DNA of 64,000 nucleotides, from the NCBI GenBank assembly GCA_037954665.1, contig JBBMOL010000038.1, positions 1,798,001 to 1,862,000 on the forward strand. Direction: 5' to 3'. A model generated the notes under the pieces. It was not told the origin of the DNA. It did not search any database and saw nothing but the letters and a program-made list of their open reading frames with translations. A program made the translations under genes and the position numbers. The first letter of the stretch is position 1. Each line of letters opens with the position of its first letter. Shown here piece by piece: positions 55,441 through 64,000 of the stretch. This stretch comes from Laguncularia racemosa. Its lineage: Eukaryota > Streptophyta > Magnoliopsida > Myrtales > Combretaceae.

Positions 55441-56572
55441 ATCACAACAAGAACGCAACAAGTTAATAAATTAGGCAATTAATTAATATCTTTAATATAA
55501 ACACCAAATGGCTTTAATCATTTTAAGAGTCCAACGCATCCCTTACAAAGCCCCTTTAGGCAAGAATGCAACATGTATTAAGATTCCCCTACGTAAAGTG
55601 AACCATTGAGAATATATAAGCTTTTGAAAATTTCTCCTTTAGGAGATAGATTTTCTAGGCCCTTATATCTCTACATAATGCTTCACCCTATTCCCAAAAA
55701 TGAAACATATAAATACCTCCTTTGGATAGGTAATTATCTATAATAATTTTAAGATAAAACTCATTATATGTATCACAAGACAATTATATAAGAAGCAATG
55801 AATAGACCACTTTGGTGGCAACTACCCATATCAACTTATAAAATTATCTATAGAATAAATTGTGCCCAAGTCACCATAGTGCATTTAATCATATTTATGC
55901 ACTTAAAATACAATCACATAGGACAATTTTATATGTATATGTAGCCTTCAATTTAATTGCACTCTTATACGAATTAAGATTCACAAGTAAAATACATATA
56001 TTTATAAAATCACAAAGCAAATAAAAAATGATACTATTGTTTAATTTATATTAGCAAGCAAATAATTTTATTACTATTAGCATATGAACTAATGGGTTTC
56101 TTGGGACATTGCATGAATCATTTTATAATCAAATATGTACTCAAGAATTTAACTATAAACATGTATTTTCAATATGTATTAGCCAAAAAACCACCAATCT
56201 CTAAAATTATCGGTAGTACTTATATTCTAGAAGGCCTTAATATAGAAATTTATATTTCTAAATTAAATTTAATATATCAAAATTTTTTAATGCAAATTTA
56301 AATCTCATATAAGCTATTGAGCTCTCATAGCAATAACGATATGTAAATGAAAAGACAACACTTTTGTTAAACATTATAAACAAACATTTACTAGAAATGG
56401 CACATACTTATTTCTAACACAATAGATTACCTAAATTAAAGAAAAATCGTTTGATTCCATAATTATGTTCATATCACATATGTGATGTTAGAGTACCATA
56501 AAATATACTAAGATTAAACAAATGCTGAAGCATACTCAAGTAAAATAATTAGGGTTATAAATTCATATATGT
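55441..56572 (-). other. Leader of the copia element
   Basis: A/T-rich, without a supported frame, between gag and the primer site. The plus stretch 56092-56301 has no motif. Confidence 0.4.
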
Positions 56573-56587
56573 TGGGCTTTAATACCA
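56573..56587 (-). other. Primer-binding site of the copia element
   Basis: The minus strand reads TGGTATTAAAGCCC, a decayed Met-type site, two bases from a TG start at 56590. Confidence 0.55.
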
Positions 56588-56589
56588 CA

Positions 56590-57900
56590 TGTGAAAATTT
56601 CTCTAAATCTCATGTGAGAAATTAGAATACTATATATATATATATATTATTACATTATGCTTACTTATATTGATCATAGCCTTAATTAATTATTATTCTT
56701 GATATGAATAACTAAATCTTCCACTTATCCTTCTCAATTAATGACTTTAGATGTGATCAGCTAAGGATAGATGCAGGGTTAAAATCTCTTGCCTTGAAAC
56801 CATAAGGCTAATGGCAACCTACCACATATTCCACTTAAGTAGAATACACTAAGGCTTACTATATAAAGAGTGAGTTTCTAAATCAATTTTATTTCCTAAA
56901 ATCATTTATTAGTTTTTGAAAATGCTTTTATCATTTGAAAATTTTTTTAGAAAATGATAACTTTTTGAAAATGGTTATTGATATTAATTAGAAAATTAAT
57001 TTCTTTATAAAATTAATAAAATTCAATGTTGATAAAATTTATAATCCTTTTACATTAGAAGAAAGTAGCAACTATCATTAAGGCTCTTCAATTAGTGATA
57101 TCCTAATCCCTAAAGTTGTAGCTAACCTATATTTAGTTCACATATTATCAACAAACTTATCAGCACCTGAAAAAGAAAGTAGGGAATGAGCTGCAGGGAT
57201 ACACTATAGAATAGCCAAGCATATTCTCGCATGTCATACATACCTAGATCTAACGCATTAGTATAGATTCATTAAGTAATTAAAATTAATGTAAAATAAG
57301 TAGCATAGAAGTATTCATGACTTTGAGCATTCTTAGGAACGAAAGGTATTTGACCATACTCGATAGGCATCAGGAGACTATTACGACATATCCAACTATC
57401 ATAACTGAAAGCATAATTGAGACTGAAATCATCAAACATAAAAAGTAGTCTCGATTGGGAATTCACTCTAAATGCTAGGCTTACCACCATGGTCACAATC
57501 CATTCCTATTGTCTTATATAAGACCTATACCCTATATGGTGTCCAATCAACTTCTCTCTGCTTCCATAACTACTTTACATGAGTACTAACCCTAACGACT
57601 AACCATTGCACTACCTTTATGGTTTAAGTGCCTAACTACCGTACCATCTTAATATTCTAAACTATAACCCAAAACCCAATCTAAGGATGTCACCTTCTAG
57701 ATCGAGTGACCACACATAATCAACATTACAAAATCTTAAGCTGAGCTTAATTATTAGTTCATTTAGTTATCCCATATATAATACGTAGTATGCAACTATT
57801 TCTTACCTGTAATCTATGAGCCAACACAAACTATTGATAAAAAAATTCCTCCAACTCAATTAGATACTCATATTTAATTAAGAATACAACTATCATCGAT
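56590..57900 (-). repeat. Putative copia 5' LTR
   Basis: Starts TGTGAAAATTTC at 56590 after the primer site. An (AT)n microsatellite lies at about 56631-56650. A minus-strand TATATAAG at about 57515 would be the promoter. The outer end was not found; 57900 is a guess. Confidence 0.4.
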
Positions 57901-58440
57901 TATTATTTTTGTAAATTAAATTAATTTAATTAAATAGATTTACCAGTTTAATTAAAGTTTAACTACCATTTAGGTCTATTAGGTTTAACTTAGTTTGCAA
58001 ACAAGTGTAACCCTTTAGGCTAGTAAGCCCACTATTTAAGTCTAATTATAATTTTCTAATTACTTAATTAGTGATTCAGGTCGTTAATTTAATTGGTTCA
58101 AAGGTTGTGAACCAATTAAGATAAAATTAAACCAATTATAGATAATTGGATGCGGTTCATTTTTTAGGGGTTCAACCCTAATCTATTTTATTTTAATTTT
58201 TATTTACTATTAAAAGTTATTTTTCTTAATTTCTAGGTTTGGATTAGTTTAGGTGAATCGGCTAGGAAAGAAACTAGTTTAGTTCAATGGAACCAAATTT
58301 GGATCGACTCAATCCTCCCAATGGTAGCATAGTCCTCTTTATTATTTTCCTAAATAAATTATTTATTAAAGGGCCCAAATTTTTCATTAGGTGTATTATG
58401 ATTTTTAAGTCCAAAAGTTATAAGTTATGCCTATATTAAT
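57901..58440. other. No gene recognised
   Basis: A/T-rich, with repeated TTTAATTAA and AATTGGTTCAA phrases around 57900-58150. It may still belong to the copia LTR or be old intergenic sequence. Confidence 0.4.
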
Positions 58441-58443
58441 AAT

Positions 58444-58455
58444 CACTACAACAAA
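58444..58455 (-). repeat. CACTA terminal repeat
   Basis: CACTACAACAAA, close to the family consensus CACTACAAGAAA. Confidence 0.88.
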
Positions 58456-58499
58456 TTTGATATTAGACAACATTTAATAGACATTGCTAAACATTAAAT

Positions 58500-59140
58500 A
58501 AATGTCGCAAAAAAAATTTAGCCACATTTAATAATCGTTGCTAATACACATCACCAAAGGTTCATCACAAAAAATATTTGCAACTTTAATAAAATGAACA
58601 TCTCTAAAAGTAAAAACGTAGCCTAATGTGTTATATTGAGCAATGCTTAAACGTAGTAAAACCAAAATTAAAAAATTAATGGTTACAAAAAGTATGGTAA
58701 ATGAGTAACATTTGCGATGTTTAAACATAGTAAAAGAATAACATTAGCAACATTTAGATGTAACTAAAAGTAATTATACATATTTGCGACGTTTAAATGT
58801 AATAAGACCAAAATTTAAAAATTACTAGCCACAAACAGCGTGATAAATGAGTAACATTTGCGACATTTAAATGTAGTAAAAAAGTAACATTAGCAATGTT
58901 TAAACATAACTAAAAGTAATTATACGCAATATTTAAATGTAGTAAAACCATAATTAAAAAATTATTGGACACAAAAAGCACAATAAAACACACATTTACA
59001 ATATTTAAACATAGTAAAAGAGTAACATTAGTAATGTTTACACTTAGCTAAAGGTAATTATAAGCAATGTCTAAACATTGTGAAAAGTGTATTGGCGACA
59101 TTAAAACGTTGCTGTTAAGCCAAATTAGCAACATTTAAAC
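58500..59140. repeat. Subterminal repeat array of the CACTA element
   Basis: About three units of 140-147 bases (starts near 58661, 58808 and 58948). Each has GCGACATTTAAATGTAGTAA-like and ATTAGCAATGTTTAAACATA-like motifs in both orientations, the typical binding-site array for the CACTA accessory protein. Confidence 0.8.
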
Positions 59141-59444
59141 GTGGTAATTCTAATGGGCATAGATTTTGACCTTCTTTCACAATCCTCATATTTGCCAACA
59201 TATACCTATTTAGTTTATGCACAATTACATATACTAAAATACCATCAACATCAACATATATTTCTCACATATCCTATATCAAATGAACCCCATAAACATG
59301 ATGCTTTCACATCAACAAAATTTGGGAACAATATCCTTAACTATAACTTAAAAAACAAATCCAAATAAGATCAAGAAATTCAAACTTCATTATGTTTAAG
59401 ATTAAACATTAAATGAACTTGTCCAACACCTTATTTCTTGCATC

Positions 59445-61540
59445 AATCTTCCTCATCACTACTTTCATCATTATCTTCATTATCATCGCTATCATTATTA
59501 TCTTCAATACTTTCACTATCATCACCGTTAGATGAATTTGGTGAATGAACAAGGTCCTATGCATTTTTTGTTCCTATCACAAAATATATAACCTTTAAGT
59601 AACACATGCATACACTTATATATATATATATTTGTTTTGTAAATTGAAAGAGCGAGAGAGAGAGGGATAGAATGCTATCAAATATTTATGATTATTTACC
59701 TAAAGTACTTCAAAAATTCCCAGCAAGCCATGTGATTACTTGAGAAAGCTCAAATAACTATAAGAAATTTACAAAATAATAAAGTTTTCATCTTCAACAT
59801 GTAAGTAAAACATCAATATTCTAGAATATTGCTCCAAAGGAATTATAAACATGCTAATTCTACAATATTCTAGAATATTGTCCCTTAACAACTATATAAT
59901 AATACATATTGCACAACTATAACAATATTCCCTACACAACACTCCTTGCACAACATAGTACACATACACAATACCCTTATACTACACAATATACTCTTGT
60001 ATTACGCATAATGGAAAACTACAACACCACATACTCAAGGAGTTTGCTACATCAACATAACTACTATGCCATCAAAACCCAACATTCCCACTTTATACAT
60101 AGAAGCAATAGGGGCCTTTACAACATAGCACATTTACTTTTATTTACAAAGTCTAAGCTTAAACTTACCTCTTTAGCTTGGGCGATACATAGATCTCTTT
60201 CTTCTTGAAGCATTGATAATAATTGTTGATGTTGGTCATTAAACTTTCCTTCCAATTGTTCACATTGTTGTCTTTCTTCTTCAAGCTTTCCCTGTGTCTC
60301 TCGTAATGCTACTTCCATGTCTTCCATATAAATTTGTCTATGTGAAGGCTTCCCAATGGCCGGTGGTCCGTATCCTCTACTAAGATGATAATCGGTCCAT
60401 GCGTTTGCACCCATAAATTCATCAATTATCTCCTTCGAGGTCTTAGGATTGTCCAACGATTGAGATTCTTAATACATCTTAACCATATCTTCTTAAATTA
60501 TCAATGACAACAATACAACATGTAAACATATAAAAATCTAGATAGAAACAAGAAACACAAAGATAATGCTTATTTGTAAATTAACCCATAAACTTACATA
60601 ATCCTAGGTAACTTATTGGGAAATCCAACCACCACTACCATTAGGCCTTAGATCATAGTATCAAGTGACCTTAAAGAACTTGATTACATCGGGTGGTTGG
60701 CGATTCCTCTCAATCTAATCACACATTATACATAAAGTTAAGGACTTAATCAATTTTAGTCTTATATACTTAAATTATATGAAATACTCACATATTCATT
60801 CCTCTTGCTCTCAAATGATCTAGATCCAAACCTATGTAAATATTTGACTTTCTTACATGCACCTTTCCCACTCACTACCCTAATCTTTTATTTATTAAGA
60901 CATCATCAAGTTAATAACATCATTTACTCAAAACCTTAAAAAAATGACTTCAATTAAAGCTTACCTTTGTAGATGGATCTCTAGATTGCATAATCTCCTT
61001 CTCTTCTACAATCTCTCTTTTCCATTCCTCTGTTTTCTTTTTCCAATCATCATCACTTGAACCCTTGCGTTGGATTGCATCACCAATCTTTATCCATGAA
61101 CTTTTAGTTTTATTTCGATGATTTCTATGGATGTTTCCCATCCATCGACTAGTAGCACAAAATTTCTCAAGATTGTTTGTGATGTCATCAAGATTTAAAT
61201 GATTTTACACAAAAAAAAAATGAGACAAGAGTGTAATATACATGTTAGAAACATCTTGCAACAAATTATAATAACAAGGACAATGATAGTAGGACATATT
61301 CACTTTTTATTATGAAAACAATTCAAATAGAAACAATCTAAATTCATTATTGCTTTTACCTATACTCTCTCCCAAGCATGTTGTTTTGTGATAAATCAAA
61401 TTTTCTCCAATCCTCAATATAAAGTGGTGGTAAGTCTCGACAAGCCTTCCCTATTTCTAATGCCATCTTCAATGACTGGTCTAGTGTTAACGAACGACCA
61501 CCAAATGTTGTAAATTAAATGACCATTTTACTCATTTATC
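59445..61540 (-). pseudogene. CACTA accessory-type (TNPA-like) gene, several exons
   Basis: Minus-strand exon-like segments: about 61540-61360 (TFGGRSLTLDQSLKMALEIG, DLPPLYIEDWRKF), 61200-60960 (KFCATSRWMGNIHRNHRNKT, DAIQRKGSSDDDWKKKTEEW), 60456-60160 (ANAWTDYHLSRGYGPPAIGK with a Q/E-rich coiled coil) and 59560-59445 (Ser/Asp/Glu-rich tail ending EESSDEED). This fits the plant transposase_24-like second protein of CACTA elements. Splice junctions were not resolved; the frame within segments is mostly open. Confidence 0.6.
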
Positions 61541-62399
61541 TTCTATTTTCTCTTTCTAATGTTTGTCCCCGATATGCACTTCTCTTGCCTATATACAACA
61601 CTAAGCTTGCAGCTAGCGTAGATATTTGAAAAAAAAAATCCATGATTATGAAGGAGCTAAAAACTTTGATTATTTTTTCATATATATAGTTACATAGATT
61701 ACCTGAGGATCGAGTAGGATTAAAGGGAATGCTACCAGCCTGTGTTGACACATCAACAGCATCATTAGTCAAAGTGTCATTCTATGTGGATACATTTGGT
61801 GTGGCATGATCCTCAGACCAAATTGTGCACTCCCTTTGTTAATTTAAGGAGGCATTTATTGCAAGATTATCATGCACCTCCCCATCATTATGGTAAGAAT
61901 TCAACTCATCTTTGATCGCATCTTACGTATCTTGACTAACCTTTCCTCCCCTTCTTTAGGTCTTCCTCAGTCGCCCCACCATTAGAGTTCCATAAAAAAT
62001 AGTAAAAGCATATATGATTAATCAATATATAAATACAAACGAAACAACATTAGAAATTTCATGCACAAGAAAATAAATAACATTCATACAATCATTGTCA
62101 CTTATATCATAGTCAACAATTGTATCATCGAGTGCCTCATCTATATCCTCATCATCATCAAATTCTATACTAGCATCATGATACACTCCACTAGATGCTT
62201 ACGCTATCCTTTCTACTAATTCCCCAAAAACCGTATCAAGACACATATTAGTTCTTAATAGCACATCAACATCACCATCGACAGCTAGATGTCACTCATT
62301 GCCTCTTACCTCATCCCTTTTGACAAGTTCGTCCAGGCTCTCATCTGCTAATCGAACCTCCACCTTGGTAAACAAATTTACATCATCAATTAAAGAGTC

Positions 62400-63628
62400 C
62401 ATATTATAAATATAGCAATGCTCAAAATGTTACACCACATGCTAATCAGTACCTAATTTCATGTCCTCCAAGTAATATATCTACTTAACTTGTGATGCTA
62501 ACACATACGGGTCATTTACATACTAAGTACGAGTGACCTTAAAAATTTTAATGCCATTCTCAACTCTTACATTATGATGCCAACAATCCATGTCCCACCA
62601 CTTACATTTTAATAAGAACACTCTCTTGTTTTTTATGTAATTGAACTCATATATATCTGTTACAACCCCATAAAATTCTATTAATGCCTACATATCCCCT
62701 TGATTTCCCACTACAAGAACTCCACTATTCTAAGTCTTCTTCTTACTATTGAAGTCTAATGTGTGAAATCGAACACCATTATATATCAGATTGTTGTATT
62801 CTTGTAGCATGAATCAAGTCCTACTGAAAATGCATATAATGCACTAATGACAGGGTCACGACTATCATACGATGGTCTCATCTACACCATTGTAATTGGT
62901 GACTTTGTCTAGATGCTTTCCTATAGGCACATTTTATTATAGATTGTAATTGGTGAAGTATATCATTACTAGAATATTCTTCAGGAGCTTTACAATTATC
63001 ATGCATTCCATCAAATTTTAAGTTGCGTCTCCATCGATGGTCATTTTGTAACCACATTTTATATACCCAATCTTGCTATTAAACCTTATTAAAGGTGTTT
63101 GGTCTTTGCATACTAGATGAGCACTGTAGCCTTTTGTACTCCACCCAAGCTAGTTCCCATATGTAGGAAAGTAATTGATGGTCTACAATAAAGTGGCATG
63201 CATTTTTTAAGAAGACTTGGAATATGCATCATATGTCTATAATCCATTAACCCAAAGATCTTTTAGTTCATCGATTACAGATTATAAGTAGACATAAATC
63301 TCCTTCCTCGGTGCTTTAAGTCTTAGGATTAACAATGACATCAATAAAAACTCTTTCTTCATACACATCTCAAGGGGCAAGTTATAAGTAAGTGGACCCA
63401 TAAGCTACATGCTATATGATTGGCTCATAGATCCAAAGGGATTGAAGCCATCACTAGCTACCCTAATCTGACATTGCGAGTGTCCCTTGCAAACTCAGGG
63501 AATTTAATGTCAAAATTGACCCAAGATAACCCATTTGTAGGATGACCCATAGAGTTATCTTGTTTGTTATGTTCCTCTTTATGCCAATGCATGATTTGAG
63601 CAATTTTAACATTCATGAATAGACATTG
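62400..63628 (-). pseudogene. CACTA transposase Tnp2 with DUF4216-like C-terminus, deleted
   Basis: From 63628 down: QCLFMNVKIAQIMHWHKEEH, NGLSWVNFDIKFPEFARDTR with NVRLG, ASDGFNPFGSMSQSYSMW, PLTYNLPLEMCMKKEF, IDELKDLWVNGL, GWSTKG; this is the Tnp2 transposase core order. Then, too early for a full protein, VRFHTLDFNSKKKT and FYGVVTDIYEFNYIKNKRVF, LLKCKWWDMDCWHH, NDPYVLASQVK, which is the DUF4216-type C-terminal block. About 600 codons usually between the two are missing. Stops are frequent. Confidence 0.75.
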
Positions 63629-64000
63629 TGATGCGTGAAACCCTAGGTATAAAAAACCTAGAACCCCGATTACATTATTTGAATAGATTACCCCGAGGAT
63701 CATCTCAAACAAGTAGCACGTAACTTGACCCCAATCATACCTGTTGATTGAAACCTAAGTTATCAAAAGGGTTTCCAAGAAATTCGGTTAAGAATTCCTA
63801 TGGAAGAGTTCTTTTGCAAAAGAATAGAAAAGGGTTTTTCGTATTCTCACGAAAATTGTGTTTTCTCAATTTAATAATAAGATGTTTTATGGCCGGCCCC
63901 TTATACAACTTTATATAGTGTACATACAACAATATGAAAAAACCTAAATTGCCTAATCTATTTGTTTCCTTATTCTCATGTAACCAAATAGGCAACTAAA
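63629..64000 (-). repeat. Gypsy LTR inserted in Tnp2, cut by window end
   Basis: Starts TGATGCGTGAAACCCTAGG at 63629 exactly where Tnp2 coding stops. It shares the plan of the element C LTR: an early CGAACCCTAG-like phrase, GAACC/AACCTAAG.TAT, a stretch rich in AAGAA, and a GGCCGGCC motif at about 63892. The remainder lies outside the window. Confidence 0.6.

Larger units (their letters stand above)
58444..63628 (-). mobile_element. CACTA (En/Spm-type) transposon, one end, internally deleted
   Basis: The left end CACTACAACAAA (58444-58455) is the hallmark terminal repeat. It is followed by subterminal repeats to about 59140 and two minus-strand genes: a second-ORF protein with coiled coil and acidic tail (61540-59445) and Tnp2 with a DUF4216-type C-terminus (63628-62400). 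The other terminus lies beyond the gypsy LTR that interrupts Tnp2 at 63629. The 3-base duplication (AAT at 58441-58443) cannot be checked. Confidence 0.85.

Overview
Plant nuclear DNA, most likely from a eudicot. The window is a nest of old LTR retrotransposons and DNA transposons packed around one fragment of a host gene. The plant call rests on Met-tRNA primer sites (TGGTATCAGAGC type), Athila, Tat/Ogre and Ty1/copia elements, a BED-finger hAT element, a CACTA element, and plant-style introns in a spastin-like AAA ATPase gene. There are no bacterial-type operons, rRNA or tRNA genes, or CRISPR arrays.

Layout. 1-5137 (+): gypsy element A, cut by the window edge; it has protease, RT, RNase H and integrase remains but no gag. 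5138-16431 (-): older gypsy element H, which keeps gag and protease but lost RT to integrase. It is broken by two solo LTRs (5851-6861 with TSD TAGTG; 8303-9306 with TSD CAAAA) and by element B (9804-16036, +, TSD AATAC/AATAG), a gag-less sister of A. 16432-29300 (-): truncated Athila-type element with a long LTR, an env-position ORF and an integrase piece, split by element C (18496-25111, -, perfect TSD CCTAG), the best-preserved gypsy element here. 29535-32951 (-): five lesion-free exons of a spastin-like AAA ATPase. 33540-34600: two copia tails in inverted orientation. About 34600-49790 (+): degraded Tat/Ogre-like element (putative LTR, primer site, ORF1, gag), split by element D (36937-48025, -). 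D has composite LTRs that themselves contain a hAT transposon: complete in one LTR (42716-47115) and truncated in the other (37261-38957). 49800-52750: further gypsy and gag-like pieces. About 54600-57900 (-): copia gag, leader and LTR. 58444 to about 63628 (-): CACTA element, itself cut by another gypsy LTR that runs off the window at 64000.

How the parts relate. A, B, H, D and the solo LTRs belong to one related group of gypsy elements: 1-kb LTRs starting TGATAGG or similar and ending GCACATCA, a Met primer site, and a pol C-terminus that reads through the polypurine tract into the LTR. They appear as complementary defective forms: A and B carry pol without gag; H and D carry gag without RT or integrase. 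The H and D gag frames share two nonsense codons, so these were probably trans-mobilised passengers. The most unusual structure is D, with a hAT element inside both LTRs, a template-switch-like junction in one of them, two tandem primer-binding sites, and a gag frame fused directly to the pol C-terminal motif through a duplicated Q/E-rich segment. The AAA ATPase exons are clean although everything around them is decayed, which suggests a live gene whose upstream intron may hold much of this nest.
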